Of a DNA stretch of 64,000 nucleotides, positions 17,406-27,188 are shown in pieces. The stretch lies in NCBI RefSeq assembly GCF_036556685.1, contig NZ_CP140614.1, positions 1,178,001 through 1,242,000 on the forward strand. Direction: 5' to 3'. Position numbers and translations under genes: made by a program. The stretch comes from Sulfurospirillum sp. 1612 (GTDB taxonomy: Bacteria; Campylobacterota; Campylobacteria; Campylobacterales; Sulfurospirillaceae). Numbering within the stretch: the first letter of the stretch is position 1; each line of letters starts with the position of its first letter. Under the pieces are notes generated by a model. That model saw only the letters and a list, made by a program, of their open reading frames with translations, was not told the DNA's origin and made no database searches.

Positions 17406-18181
17406 TTTACCGCCTCTATCATATCTTTGATTGCTTGCTCAAGTCCGGTAAAAACTGATCTTGCGATGATGCATTGACCAATATTTAATTCTTCAATTCC
17501 TGCAATATTGACGATTTTATTGACATTTTGATAATTCAAGCCATGACCAGCCGCTACTTTTATATTCAACTTTTTAGCATAAGCAGTACTGTGTTTGATC
17601 TCTTCTATGGATTCTGCTAGTAAGACTTGAAGTTCATTACGTGATACATTGAGTGCCTCAATACAATGTTTGGTTTTGGAGAGATTAGAAAATAACATTG
17701 CATAGATATTAGAATAGTGTCCGGTGTGCAATTCAACCCATGAGGCCCCTATCTCACTAGCTAGATCAATAACATGCGTATTGGGATCGATAAAAAGGGA
17801 TAATTCAATATTTTTACGTTTTAGGGCAACCGCAATATTCTGAATAGCATCAAAATTCTTTTCGACATTTAATCCCCCCTCGGTGGTGACTTCTTCTCTT
17901 TTTTCTGGTACTAAAGTGATGCGATGAGGATGTAATGCGATGACTTTACTGATGACCTCTTTGTCGATAGAGCATTCCATATTAATAGGAAGTTGAGAGT
18001 TTTCTATAATTCTTCTCGCATCATCATCACAGATATGTCTTCGATCTTCGCGAAGATGTATGGTAATCTGATCGGCTCCTGCTCGTCTGACAATTGAGAC
18101 CGCATCAAGGGGATCAGGATCGTTGATTTTTCTTGCTTCCCTAAGGACGGCAATATGGTCGATATTTACACCCAAAAACAT
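17402..18181 (-). CDS. pdxJ: Pyridoxine 5'-phosphate synthase
   Basis: 259 residues. It begins LGVNIDHIAVLREAR with the conserved NIDHxAtLRxAR active-site segment, then ITIHLREDRRHI and AAGHGLNYQNV, all diagnostic of PdxJ. It makes pyridoxine 5'-phosphate from 1-deoxyxylulose 5-phosphate and the PdxA product. An AAGGAG ribosome-binding site precedes the ATG. It is the first gene of a pdxJ-pdxA operon and divergent from the hydrolase at 18287. Confidence 0.95.
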   Translation of the reverse strand: MFLGVNIDHIAVLREARKINDPDPLDAVSIVRRAGADQITIHLREDRRHICDDDARRIIENSQLPINMECSIDKEVISKVIALHPHRITLVPEKREEVTTEGGLNVEKNFDAIQNIAVALKRKNIELSLFIDPNTHVIDLASEIGASWVELHTGHYSNIYAMLFSNLSKTKHCIEALNVSRNELQVLLAESIEEIKHSTAYAKKLNIKVAAGHGLNYQNVNKIVNIAGIEELNIGQCIIARSVFTGLEQAIKDMIEAVK

Positions 18182-18252
18182 GAAAAACTCCTTTATTGAG
18201 TATCTTTTTGAAACTTTATATTATACCTATATTAAATAAAAGAAATATTTAG

Positions 18253-18258
18253 TATAAT
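18253..18258 (+). promoter_or_regulatory. -10 box (TATAAT) for the alpha/beta hydrolase gene
   Basis: A consensus TATAAT lies 28 bases before the ATG at 18287, in the 105-bp divergent region with pdxJ. Upstream is the T/A-rich periodic sequence usual for sigma-70 promoters in this phylum, without a clear -35. Confidence 0.5.
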
Positions 18259-18286
18259 AGTAAAAAATCACATAAAAGGCTCAAAA

Positions 18287-19042
18287 ATGAAAAAATTATT
18301 TTTGATTGTACTCTTATTTATGGGACTCAATCTTTTCTCGGGTGAAATTCAATTAAAGACTCAAGATGGTTTTGTACTAAAAGGTTGGCTAACCTATCCA
18401 AAAGTAAGCCAAAAAAGCTATCCTTTAGCTCTCTTCGCACATGAATTTGGAAGCACGCATAAAATGTGGGCCAAAATATCGCAACTCATGAGAGAGAAGG
18501 GGTATGCAACGTTTGAGATGGATTTGCGTGGACATGGTGTCTCAGACATGCAAAATGGTAAGAAAAATGCTATCGTACACTTCAAAACAATCGACCAACT
18601 CAGCAATGCGGTCAAAGAGAGTGCAGCAAAAGTAGATTTTAAAAAGATTCCTTCTGACTTATCCGCGTGGATTGACAAACTCTCTGAAAACCCTAAACTT
18701 CAAACCGAAGATATGGTATTTTTTGGCTCTTCGCTTGGTGGTGGTGCGATTATTTCCATCTTACTTGATTATGAACCCAAAGTGGTGGTTTTATTCTCCC
18801 CCGCGGGTCCAAAAGAGTACAATGCTAGCGATATTGACGATGCCATTTCTAATAGTGAAGCCAAAATCTTACTCGTCTCCTCACGCGAAGATTTTGCACT
18901 TGGTAATACCATTGATTATATGAAAAAAGCGTTGACACCGACACTACTTGTCGTACCAGGAAGCGGTCATGGTAGTGCTACTTTTGATTTGGCGATGCCT
19001 TTTTTGAAAACATATCTTGATAAATATCTACCAAAGAGATAA
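18287..19042 (+). CDS. Secreted alpha/beta hydrolase
   Basis: 251 residues. A signal peptide (about 1-18) is followed by an alpha/beta-hydrolase fold. HEFG and DLRGHGVSDM match the strand-turn and lid segments. The nucleophile is in FFGSSLGGG (GxSxG), an acid is likely at REDF, and the histidine is in PGSGHGSATF. Substrate unknown; esterase or thioesterase activity is plausible. It abuts the Ppx/GppA gene with no gap. Confidence 0.75.
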   Translation: MKKLFLIVLLFMGLNLFSGEIQLKTQDGFVLKGWLTYPKVSQKSYPLALFAHEFGSTHKMWAKISQLMREKGYATFEMDLRGHGVSDMQNGKKNAIVHFKTIDQLSNAVKESAAKVDFKKIPSDLSAWIDKLSENPKLQTEDMVFFGSSLGGGAIISILLDYEPKVVVLFSPAGPKEYNASDIDDAISNSEAKILLVSSREDFALGNTIDYMKKALTPTLLVVPGSGHGSATFDLAMPFLKTYLDKYLPKR

Positions 19043-19945
19043 ATGGGGATGATAGGTTGTGATTTAGGAACCAATACCCTACGTGTGGTAGAAATTGATT
19101 GCAAAACAAGAAGACGTGTCAAGGAGTTTGAGAGGATTGTCAAAACCGGCCAAAATCTCAAAAAAACCGGTCAGATTTCAACAGAAGCCATTCATAATAT
19201 TTTTGAAGCACTAAGAGATGCTTCAAAAATCTTTGATTTTGAGAAACATAAGGTCAAATGTGTCACCACAGAAGCGATGCGACTCGCTAGTAATTCACGC
19301 GAAATTCTGCAAGAAATTCGTCAAGAATTCGGGCTTGATTTTCAAATCATTTCAGGCGATGAAGAAGCAAAATATACTCTCTTTGGCGTTCAAAATGCTC
19401 TTAAAGTGCTCAATCAATTTGATAATGATTTTTGTATGTTTGATTTAGGGGGTGGCTCTACGGAAATTATCTATGCCAACAAGCCAACACCCTCATACAA
19501 GAGTTTTCCTTTTGGCATTTTGAAGATTTCTGAAAAATATAATGAAACCCAAGCTTTAGAAAAGGGCATTGAACACGAACTAAATCAAATAGACCCTTTT
19601 GTTTTAGATCATGATAAACCCAAAAGATTGATTGCTACTGCTGGGACGCCCACTACAGTGTGTGCCTTTTTGCAAGGAGTGGATTATAAATCTTATGACC
19701 ATAAGCGAATTAGTGGTCAAATCTTGCGTCGTGATGACTTTAAAAAAGCCTACAAGCAACTTTTTGCATTGGATTTGAGTGAGCGAGAAAGGTTTTGCGG
19801 TACCAATCGCAGTGATTTGATAAAAACGGGTATTTTGATTGTTATTGGGTTGATGGGAAAGCTAGGATTTGATGAGTGTGTCATCGTGGATGATGGCCTT
19901 CGTGAAGGCGTTGCATTGTCCTTGTGTCATTTTGGCTTTATCTAA
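19043..19945 (+). CDS. Ppx/GppA-family phosphatase
   Basis: 300 residues of the ASKHA fold: GCDLGTNTLRVVEID (phosphate 1 loop), TTEAMRLASN, and the second loop MFDLGGGSTEIIY. Family members are exopolyphosphatases or guanosine pentaphosphate phosphohydrolases. At 300 residues this is the short form, lacking the C-terminal HD-like extension of E. coli Ppx, as is usual in this phylum. The start could be the ATG at 19043 or 19049. Confidence 0.82.
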   Translation: MGMIGCDLGTNTLRVVEIDCKTRRRVKEFERIVKTGQNLKKTGQISTEAIHNIFEALRDASKIFDFEKHKVKCVTTEAMRLASNSREILQEIRQEFGLDFQIISGDEEAKYTLFGVQNALKVLNQFDNDFCMFDLGGGSTEIIYANKPTPSYKSFPFGILKISEKYNETQALEKGIEHELNQIDPFVLDHDKPKRLIATAGTPTTVCAFLQGVDYKSYDHKRISGQILRRDDFKKAYKQLFALDLSERERFCGTNRSDLIKTGILIVIGLMGKLGFDECVIVDDGLREGVALSLCHFGFI

Positions 19946-19956
19946 GATTTTTTTGA

Positions 19957-19962
19957 TATAAT
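19957..19962 (+). promoter_or_regulatory. -10 box (TATAAT) for the ilvB operon
   Basis: A TATAAT lies 46 bases before the ilvB start. The 63-bp gap has no leader peptide or attenuator, so classical branched-chain attenuation is not supported here. AAAAGGAGAAG is the ribosome-binding site. Confidence 0.5.
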
Positions 19963-20008
19963 AAACGCCTTTTTTATAAAGCACAAATTAATTTTAAAAG
20001 GAGAAGTC

Positions 20009-21703
20009 ATGGATTTAAACGGTTCCCAGATGGTCGTAGAAGCACTACGCAAGGAGAATGTTAGTGTCGTCTTTGGCTATCCTGGTGGTGCTATTATGAA
20101 TGTTTATGATGAAGTATATAAACAAGATTATTTTGAGCACATCTTAACACGACATGAACAAGCAGCAATCCATGCTGCAGATGGCTATGCGAGAGCAAGC
20201 GGTGATGTCGGTGTTGCTTTTGTGACAAGCGGCCCTGGATTTACCAACGCAGTGACAGGTCTTGCCACAGCGTATATTGACTCTATTCCTATGGTTGTCA
20301 TCAGCGGACAAGTTCCTATTAGTATGATAGGTACCGATGCATTTCAAGAGATTGATGCAGTTGGAATCAGTAGACCTTGTGTCAAGCATAACTACTTAGT
20401 CAAACATGTCAAAGATTTGCCCCGAATTTTAAAAGAAGCATTTTATATAGCACGAAGCGGCAGACCGGGACCGGTACATATTGACTTGCCTAAAGATGTG
20501 ACAGCACAAGTCGGTAAATTTGAATATCCTGATACTATATCTATCCGCACCTATAAACCGACATACAAAGGTAATGCACGACAGATTAAAAAAGCTATCG
20601 ATGCCATTGAAAAATCTAAAAGACCCGTTCTTTATATCGGTGGTGGCGCAGTAAACGCAAATGCGGCAGCTGAAGTGAGAGAATTTGCTGAAATTACCGG
20701 AGTACCAGCCGTTGAAACTTTGATGGCCCGAGGGGTGATGGGTGATGATAATCCACTACTGCTTGGCATGTTGGGGATGCATGGTTCTTATTGTGCCAAT
20801 ATGTCGATGAGTGAAGCCGATTTGATGATTGCTTTTGGAGCACGATTTGATGATAGGGTCACAGGAAAATTAAGTGAATTTGGAAAACATGCCAAAATTA
20901 TTCATGTTGATATTGACCCCAGTAGCATCGGAAAAATTGTCAAAATTGATTATCCAATCGTTGGGGATTTGAAAAACATCGTGAGTGAAATGATTCCGTT
21001 GGCAAAAGAGAAAATTAATCCAACCCAATATGAGTCTTGGAGAAAATTACTCAAACGCTATGATGAAATTCATCCTCTTGGCTACAAAGATACTCCAACA
21101 GTTATTAAACCCCAATGGGTCATCCAAAGAATAGGGGAGTTGTTGGGAGAAAAAGCTATCATCACGACAGATGTTGGGCAGCACCAAATGTGGGCGGCGC
21201 AATTTTATCCTTTTGATAGACCGCGACAATTTATCACTAGTGGTGGTCTTGGTACGATGGGATTTGGTTTCCCCGCGGCTATTGGCGTAAAAAAAGCAAT
21301 CCAAGACAAAATTTCGATTAATATTACAGGCGATGGTTCGATTTTGATGAATATTCAAGAGTTAATGACTGCGTATGAATCGAAAGTTCCAGTTATCAAT
21401 ATTATCCTCAACAACGGATATCTTGGAATGGTGCGACAGTGGCAAACCTTTTTCTATGACAAGCGATACTCTTCGACTGACCTAAGTGGTGCGCAACCAG
21501 ATTTTGTCAAATTGGCGGAAAGTTTTGGTGGACGTGGATTTAGAGTTGAAACAAAAGCTGCATTTGATGAAGCATTAGATGAGGCGGTAAAGAGCAATAG
21601 TGTTTGCATGATTGATGTCAACGTTGATCGATTGGAAGATGTATTACCAATGGTTCCAGCCGGTGGCAGTCTTTACAACATGATATTAGAGCATAAGGAT
21701 TAA
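20009..21703 (+). CDS. ilvB: Acetolactate synthase large (catalytic) subunit
   Basis: 564 residues, ThDP-dependent. N-terminal FGYPGGAIMNVYDE with the catalytic Glu in LTRHEQAAIHAADGYARASG, a central FAD-binding domain, and the C-terminal ThDP-Mg motif GDGSILMNIQELMTA...NNGYLGMV. It makes 2-acetolactate or 2-aceto-2-hydroxybutyrate, the first common step to valine, leucine and isoleucine. It is followed after three bases by the regulatory subunit. Confidence 0.95.
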   Translation: MDLNGSQMVVEALRKENVSVVFGYPGGAIMNVYDEVYKQDYFEHILTRHEQAAIHAADGYARASGDVGVAFVTSGPGFTNAVTGLATAYIDSIPMVVISGQVPISMIGTDAFQEIDAVGISRPCVKHNYLVKHVKDLPRILKEAFYIARSGRPGPVHIDLPKDVTAQVGKFEYPDTISIRTYKPTYKGNARQIKKAIDAIEKSKRPVLYIGGGAVNANAAAEVREFAEITGVPAVETLMARGVMGDDNPLLLGMLGMHGSYCANMSMSEADLMIAFGARFDDRVTGKLSEFGKHAKIIHVDIDPSSIGKIVKIDYPIVGDLKNIVSEMIPLAKEKINPTQYESWRKLLKRYDEIHPLGYKDTPTVIKPQWVIQRIGELLGEKAIITTDVGQHQMWAAQFYPFDRPRQFITSGGLGTMGFGFPAAIGVKKAIQDKISINITGDGSILMNIQELMTAYESKVPVINIILNNGYLGMVRQWQTFFYDKRYSSTDLSGAQPDFVKLAESFGGRGFRVETKAAFDEALDEAVKSNSVCMIDVNVDRLEDVLPMVPAGGSLYNMILEHKD

Positions 21704-21706
21704 GAT

Positions 21707-22177
21707 ATGAAAGAAATCAGAAGAGTTTTGTCAGTTATTGTTACAAACGAACATGGTGTGCTTTCAAGGATTTCCGGATTATTCGCAGGAAGAGGGTACA
21801 ATATAGATTCTCTCACCGTTGCTCCCATCCCTGAAACAGATTTTTCTCGGTTGACAATTGTGACCTCTGGCAATGAGAATGTTTTAGAACAAATCGTGAA
21901 GCAATTGCACAAGTTGATACCTACTTATAAAGTTATTGAATCGGGTGAATTTGTTGAAAAAGAGATGGCATTGGTCAAAATACCGCTTAATGAAGATTTT
22001 AATGGACTTGATGCTATGTTAAAAGCATATAATGGTGTGATTGCCAATAGCGGTACGAATTTTATCGTTGTTATGGTCGCAGATAACGCCAATAGAATCG
22101 ATGATTTTCTGAAAGCAATTAAAAAATACAATCCAACAGATATGGTACGAAGTGGTTCTGTTGCGATGGATGTGTAA
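21707..22177 (+). CDS. ilvH: Acetolactate synthase small (regulatory) subunit
   Basis: 156 residues. The N-terminal ACT domain ([34 protein letters not shown]) binds valine for feedback inhibition, followed by the C-terminal ALS_ss domain. It pairs with the large subunit upstream. Its stop overlaps the lpxD start (TAATG), so lipid A and branched-chain genes share a transcript, as in C. jejuni. Confidence 0.93.
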   Translation: MKEIRRVLSVIVTNEHGVLSRISGLFAGRGYNIDSLTVAPIPETDFSRLTIVTSGNENVLEQIVKQLHKLIPTYKVIESGEFVEKEMALVKIPLNEDFNGLDAMLKAYNGVIANSGTNFIVVMVADNANRIDDFLKAIKKYNPTDMVRSGSVAMDV

Positions 22178-23139
22178 TGAGATTAAAAGCATTATTAGAG
22201 AGATTAGAATTAACACAAGATATTTGCGATGTCGAGATTAAGTCCTTTGCGACCTTGCAAGATGCTAATTCGGAGCAAATTACCTTTTTTAATGATGAAA
22301 AATTGCTAAAAGCTCTCAAAAAAACTGAGGCGGCAGCCGTTTTAATTCATCCCAAATTTGAGGCGTTTGTTCCCCAAGGGACTCAAGCATTGGTGTGTGA
22401 GGACCCTTATTTGTATATGGCACGAGCGAGTCAATATTTTTGTAAAGACTCCTTTTTGTATGGTGGCATGAGTCAAATATCAGACCAAGCTCGCATTGGT
22501 CCTAATGTTCAAATTGGCAATGACAGCATCATAGAAGCCGGTGTCATTATCCATCCCAATGTTGTGATTGGACGCAACGTCATAATCAAAGAAGGGACTA
22601 TTATTTATCCCAATGTTGTGGTGTATGCTAATACCACAATCGGATCACACTGTATTATACAAGCAGGAGCCGTTTTAGGCAGTGATGGTTTTGGTTATGC
22701 TCATACTAAAAATGGCGAGCATGTAAAAATTTGCCATAGTGGAAATGTTATCATTGAAGATGATGTAGAAATAGGAGCCAATACGACAGTGGATCGTGCA
22801 GTATTTGGTTCTACCGTGATTAAAAAAGGAACAAAAATTGACAATCTTGTCCAAATAGCGCATAATTGCGAACTTGGAGAATACTGTCTAATCGTATCAC
22901 AAACAGGAATTTCTGGTTCTACGACACTAGGAAGGAATGTGGTCATGGGAGGTCAAAGTGCAACTGCCGGACACCTAAATATTGGTGATTTTGCAATTAT
23001 TGCAGCAAGAGGCGGTGTCACAAAAACGATAGAAGGTGGAAAAACATACGGTGGTTTTCCATTGATGCTACAAAAAGAGTGGCTTAAAAAACAAGCAAAA
23101 ATAGCAAATTATTTTAAAAAATTAAATAAAAGGATTTAA
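22177..23139 (+). CDS. lpxD: UDP-3-O-acylglucosamine N-acyltransferase
   Basis: 320 residues. An N-terminal LpxD-type uridine-binding domain ([13 protein letters not shown]) leads into a left-handed beta-helix of hexapeptide repeats (about residues 100-270), with the catalytic-region motif [21 protein letters not shown] and the [12 protein letters not shown] segment. It adds the second acyl chain in lipid A synthesis, at the cytoplasmic face. It is in one operon with ilvBH. Confidence 0.94.
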   Translation: MRLKALLERLELTQDICDVEIKSFATLQDANSEQITFFNDEKLLKALKKTEAAAVLIHPKFEAFVPQGTQALVCEDPYLYMARASQYFCKDSFLYGGMSQISDQARIGPNVQIGNDSIIEAGVIIHPNVVIGRNVIIKEGTIIYPNVVVYANTTIGSHCIIQAGAVLGSDGFGYAHTKNGEHVKICHSGNVIIEDDVEIGANTTVDRAVFGSTVIKKGTKIDNLVQIAHNCELGEYCLIVSQTGISGSTTLGRNVVMGGQSATAGHLNIGDFAIIAARGGVTKTIEGGKTYGGFPLMLQKEWLKKQAKIANYFKKLNKRI

Positions 23140-23141
23140 AA

Positions 23142-23381
23142 ATGGGTGGAAAAAATACAGTATTAAAGGAATTCCCTTTAGCAGATACCAAAAATGGTAA
23201 AATTTCGGTTTCTCACTTAGAAGAGCCTTATGGCGATGGATCATTTCCAGTTGTGAGTATCGGAATCTCTCTTAAGAAAAGTGCAGAAGAACCAGATTGG
23301 AAAGCACACATTCCTTATGATAATCTTGATGAATTGATTGAGGCATTGAAAGAAGCTAAAGAAACTTTTGGCAAAAAATAA
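23142..23381 (+). CDS. Small conserved-looking protein of unknown function
   Basis: 79 residues, two bases after the lpxD stop and ending before a terminator hairpin, so it is the last gene of the ilv-lpxD operon. The sequence is polar, with an SVSHLEEPYGDGSFPVVSIGISLK beta-rich part and a C-terminal amphipathic helix (NLDELIEALKEAKETF). This strand-helix pattern recalls PC4-like single-strand-binding folds, but I see no diagnostic motif and do not assign a function. Confidence 0.6.
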   Translation: MGGKNTVLKEFPLADTKNGKISVSHLEEPYGDGSFPVVSIGISLKKSAEEPDWKAHIPYDNLDELIEALKEAKETFGKK

Positions 23382-23390
23382 TTCACAATA

Positions 23391-23419
23391 AAGGGGCTTG
23401 CATAATCTGCAAACCCCTT
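23391..23419. terminator. Bidirectional terminator hairpin between lpxD operon and aspC
   Basis: Arms AAGGGGCTTGC and GCAAACCCCTT with a 7-base loop: 10 of 11 pairs on the plus strand, and all 11 on the minus strand (one G-U). It lies between two convergent operons (last stops at 23381 and 23427). T runs are short on both sides. Confidence 0.65.
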
Positions 23420-23426
23420 AGAAAAT

Positions 23427-24596
23427 TTAGTAATTTTCTTTAATAAACTCTCGGATTCTCAAGATTCCCTCTTCAATACTTTTAGTACTTGTTGCGAATG
23501 AAAACCTAAAATATCCATCACTTCCAAATCCAATACCTGGTACGGTTGCTACGCCCTTACTTTCCAATAATTGTTTACAAAATTCTAGTGAGTCATTGGA
23601 AACTTTTTTGATATTCACAAAAAGATAAAAAGCACCATTTGGACTCACGACGCTAAGTCCTTCGGTCTCATTAAATAATTTAACAGCAACATTTCTTCTC
23701 TTTTCAAACTCAACGCGCATCATTTCAATATCATTATTTGCCTCACCCAAAAGTGCTGGAATTGCCGCTTTTTGTGTGATTGAGTTGATATTGGAAGTAC
23801 TTTGACTTTGAAGTTTTTTAACTGCATTGGTAATCTCTTTGATAGGACATGCCATATATCCAAATCTCCATCCTGTCATCGCTACAGATTTACTTAATCC
23901 ATTGATGGTAATGGTGCGATCAAACATATCTTTGCTAATACTAGCGACAGATGTAAAGACACGACCATCATAAAGAAGTTTTTCATACATCTCATCGGCT
24001 GCTACCAAAACCTTGGTTCCTTTGAGTACTGCAGCAAGTGCTTGTAAATCCTCTTTGGTATAAACTGAGCCGGTTGGATTTGATGGAGTGTTTAAAATCA
24101 ACAATTTGGTTTTTGGTGTTATAGCATTTTGTAATTGTTCTGGCGTAATTTTGAATGCAGTCGTATCATCGGTTGCTATTTCAACAACACTACCTCCTGC
24201 AAATTTAACAATTTCAGGATATGTTACCCAATAAGGGGAGGGGATAATGACTTCATCTCCATCATCAATAATCGCTTCCATAAGATTAAATAAAGACTGT
24301 TTGGCTCCAACATTTGAAATAATATCTCCCAGTTCATAATCCAATCCATTTTCATGTTTGAGTTTAAATTGAATGGCTTCAACTAAATCAGGAGCACCGA
24401 CAACGGCAGTATATTTGGTGAATCCATCTTGAAGTGCTTTAATCGCCGCATCTTTTATAATTTGAGGAGTATCAAAATCAGGTTCGCCTGCTGAAAAACT
24501 CAACACGTCCTTTCCCTCTGCTTTCATTTGCTTAGCCAAAGCAGTAATGGCAAGCGTCATCGATTCAGATAGTACTTGTATTCTTTGTGATAGCAT
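23427..24596 (-). CDS. aspC: Aspartate aminotransferase (class I PLP)
   Basis: 389 residues. PLP-lysine motif TINGLSKSVAMTGWRFGY (Lys near residue 233), LILNTPSNPTGSVY, and the carboxylate-binding arginine in YFRFSFA. This is the aspB-type subgroup I-gamma enzyme. In C. jejuni the same gene (Cj0762c, aspB) begins the same cysE-speA-hisS run. It has its own spacing (33 bp) after cysE. Confidence 0.88.
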   Translation of the reverse strand: MLSQRIQVLSESMTLAITALAKQMKAEGKDVLSFSAGEPDFDTPQIIKDAAIKALQDGFTKYTAVVGAPDLVEAIQFKLKHENGLDYELGDIISNVGAKQSLFNLMEAIIDDGDEVIIPSPYWVTYPEIVKFAGGSVVEIATDDTTAFKITPEQLQNAITPKTKLLILNTPSNPTGSVYTKEDLQALAAVLKGTKVLVAADEMYEKLLYDGRVFTSVASISKDMFDRTITINGLSKSVAMTGWRFGYMACPIKEITNAVKKLQSQSTSNINSITQKAAIPALLGEANNDIEMMRVEFEKRRNVAVKLFNETEGLSVVSPNGAFYLFVNIKKVSNDSLEFCKQLLESKGVATVPGIGFGSDGYFRFSFATSTKSIEEGILRIREFIKENY

Positions 24597-24629
24597 ATTT
24601 GTCCTTTTTATATGAGAATTCTCATGTGA

Positions 24630-25349
24630 TTATTGTTTGACTGAATTCAAAAATTGTTTATAAATATCTTCAAGCTCTTTATCGGCTTCAATGAGGTCTT
24701 TATCGGCATGTTGCTCATTAACAACCGTTTCTAGCGCTTTGATTCTTTTAAAAAGATATAAAAATAATTCCTTATTGATATCGGGAATTTTATTGTGTGC
24801 CATTGGATTTTTATCTCGCCCTTTTTCAATGACTCGAGCAGGAATGCCCACCGCTGTTGAATTCTCAGGTACGGGATTGACCACAACTGAATTTGAACCA
24901 ATGCGGCAGTTTTTGCCAATAATAATATCCCCTAATACTTTAGCACCCGCTCCAATGACCGTCCCACTGCAGATTGTCGGGTGTCTTTTTTGACCTCGGT
25001 TTAGATTCACACCACCTAAAGTCACCCCTTGATAAATCAAGATATCATCTTCTACAACCGCAGTTTCGCCAATCACTACACCAAAGGCATGGTCTAAAAA
25101 TACGCGTCTTCCAATCGTAGCTGCGGGATGAATGTCAATATTGGTGACAAATTGATTGATACCCATAATAATTCGAGAGAGAAACTTGAATCCTTTGGTG
25201 TAAAGAGCATGTGCGATACGATAATTAACGATAGCCCAAACACCCGGATAATTGAAAAAAATTTCAAATTTAGAATTTATGGCAGGATCGCTTAGAATAG
25301 GTTGTGCAAAATCCTCTTTTATTTTATGCCACAAACTAGCATCACTCAT
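24630..25349 (-). CDS. cysE: Serine O-acetyltransferase
   Basis: 239 residues. An alpha-helical N-terminus, then hexapeptide repeats with DIHPAATIGRRVFLDHAFGVVIGETAVV and GVTLGGVNLNRGQKRHP, which carry the catalytic His pair of CysE. It makes O-acetylserine for cysteine synthesis. The C-terminal extension after the beta-helix is about 45 residues longer than the minimal form and is helical. It overlaps the speA stop by four bases (ATGA). Confidence 0.93.
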   Translation of the reverse strand: MSDASLWHKIKEDFAQPILSDPAINSKFEIFFNYPGVWAIVNYRIAHALYTKGFKFLSRIIMGINQFVTNIDIHPAATIGRRVFLDHAFGVVIGETAVVEDDILIYQGVTLGGVNLNRGQKRHPTICSGTVIGAGAKVLGDIIIGKNCRIGSNSVVVNPVPENSTAVGIPARVIEKGRDKNPMAHNKIPDINKELFLYLFKRIKALETVVNEQHADKDLIEADKELEDIYKQFLNSVKQ

Positions 25350-27187
25350 GAGTCATCCTTTCCATTGATTGTTTTAAGATATCCATTGTCGTTGAGAAAT
25401 AGATAAATTTCACCCAATATATACTTTTTAGTCTTATCATCGATTAAAGAGGATTTTTCAATTTTTTCATTTAAGATTTCTTGCACTTCTTTGATGTCAT
25501 AATCAAGATCTTCAAAAATATCCAAAATACTTTGTGATTCAATCACATTTTCCACGCTAAATCCCGTATCATCGATTCGTATTGTTGCTTCTGTCGGATG
25601 AGTAAAAAGATTATGATCCATACCCAAAACCTCTTGATACGCGCCCACAAGGAAAAATCCAATAAAATATTCTTCTTTTGTGACATCCACATCATGTAAG
25701 ATAAGCGGACTGGCGCGATTATAGCTGATTTCACCATCACTATCACAGGTAATATCCCAAATTGAGGCCGATCGTGTTGGTTTTTCATCTAAGCGATCAA
25801 GCGGCATGACAGGAAAAGATTGACTAATACCCCATAAATCTGGCAAACTTTGAAACATCGAAAAGTTTACCAAATAACGCTCCTGTACCATATCTTGAAT
25901 GCGCAATAATTCTCGAGTTTTTTTGTCTTTGAGCAGCATAATAGCTTTTTTCATGATTAAATTCACTAGAATTTCTGTATTACTACGATCAATCAAATCA
26001 ATATATCCCAAATCAAACAGGGTTAATAGTGAATCCATGTGATCGAGACTATCATGAAGATATTCTTGTGCTCGTGGAGAATCTATGGTCTTGTAAATAT
26101 CATAAAGTTCTTGAACCAAAGGAGGATTTTTCTCTTTTAATTGTAGTTTTTCTTCGGTATATTCTTGAGAAAATAGTTCTAAAACAGGCGCCACCAAAAC
26201 CGCATGTGACGCGGCGATATAGCGACCTGATTCGATAAAAATATTCGGTTCTGGTACGTTTTTCCTCACAGAAATGTCTTTGAGCAAAAAGGTAATATCA
26301 TTCGCATACTCACTCAAAGAGTAGTTGCGATTCATACTCTGTCTGTGTTGTGAGTACTCAATCGCCAATCCTCCGCCAATATTGATAGCATTGAGTCCTG
26401 TTGCCCCCATTTTTTTTAGCTGTACAAAGAGATTTCCTGCCTCTCTTAGAGCTTTTTTAAGTGGTCCAATCTCTGAGATTTGTGATCCGATATGAAAGTG
26501 AATCATCGTAAATTTCTCAATGAGATTTGCTTTTTTGAGCAAATTAACCGCTTGTAATAATTCTGTCGATGTGAGACCAAATTTTGAATTAATACCACCA
26601 CTTTTAGCCCAGATTCCGACACCAGAACTGTGTAATCGGATACGTAATCCAATATTAGGAATAGAGCCAAATCTTTTCTTGGAGATTTTGATGATATTCT
26701 CCAATTCACTGAGTCCTTCTATGGTAATGGTGATATTATGTCCCATTTCACAAGCAATAAAACCAATCGATATCATTTCCTCATCTTTGAATCCATTGAC
26801 GGTGATGGGTGCTTTTTTATTATTGTAAGCCATCGCTAGAAAAAGTTCTGCTTTACTGCCCGCTTCGAGGCCATAATCATATTTTTCACCCAATTGGACC
26901 AAATTTTTGACAAAATTTGGATATTGATTGACCTTGAGAGGATACACGGCATTAAACGTACCGCGATACTTGAATTCTGCCCGTGCTTTATTGAATGTTC
27001 TATAAACCAAATCGATTTGTTTTTCAATCAAGTGCGGAAATCTGAGTAATATGGGCCCTTTGATATCATTTTCTCTAATTTGTTGTACGATTTTTACTAA
27101 AGAAGGACTACTTTTGTAATTGAGTTTTACTTTTTTATTATCAATAAAAAAGTTATTATCGCCCCATAATTTGATGCCATAGTCCAA
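25346..27187 (-). CDS. speA: Biosynthetic arginine decarboxylase
   Basis: 613 residues. PLP lysine in VYPLKVNQ (about residues 80-87), the glycine-rich phosphate loop in NIGGGLAIEYS, and the C-terminal catalytic region with WDITCDSDGEIS. It converts arginine to agmatine for polyamine synthesis in the alanine-racemase fold. It sits between hisS (one base upstream) and cysE in a housekeeping operon conserved in Campylobacter. Confidence 0.94.
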   Translation of the reverse strand: MDYGIKLWGDNNFFIDNKKVKLNYKSSPSLVKIVQQIRENDIKGPILLRFPHLIEKQIDLVYRTFNKARAEFKYRGTFNAVYPLKVNQYPNFVKNLVQLGEKYDYGLEAGSKAELFLAMAYNNKKAPITVNGFKDEEMISIGFIACEMGHNITITIEGLSELENIIKISKKRFGSIPNIGLRIRLHSSGVGIWAKSGGINSKFGLTSTELLQAVNLLKKANLIEKFTMIHFHIGSQISEIGPLKKALREAGNLFVQLKKMGATGLNAINIGGGLAIEYSQHRQSMNRNYSLSEYANDITFLLKDISVRKNVPEPNIFIESGRYIAASHAVLVAPVLELFSQEYTEEKLQLKEKNPPLVQELYDIYKTIDSPRAQEYLHDSLDHMDSLLTLFDLGYIDLIDRSNTEILVNLIMKKAIMLLKDKKTRELLRIQDMVQERYLVNFSMFQSLPDLWGISQSFPVMPLDRLDEKPTRSASIWDITCDSDGEISYNRASPLILHDVDVTKEEYFIGFFLVGAYQEVLGMDHNLFTHPTEATIRIDDTGFSVENVIESQSILDIFEDLDYDIKEVQEILNEKIEKSSLIDDKTKKYILGEIYLFLNDNGYLKTINGKDDS

Positions 27188-27188
27188 T

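Noticed and set aside
19946-20008. Leader-peptide attenuator before ilvB
   Set aside because: The 63-bp gap has no short open frame rich in branched-chain codons and no alternative hairpins.
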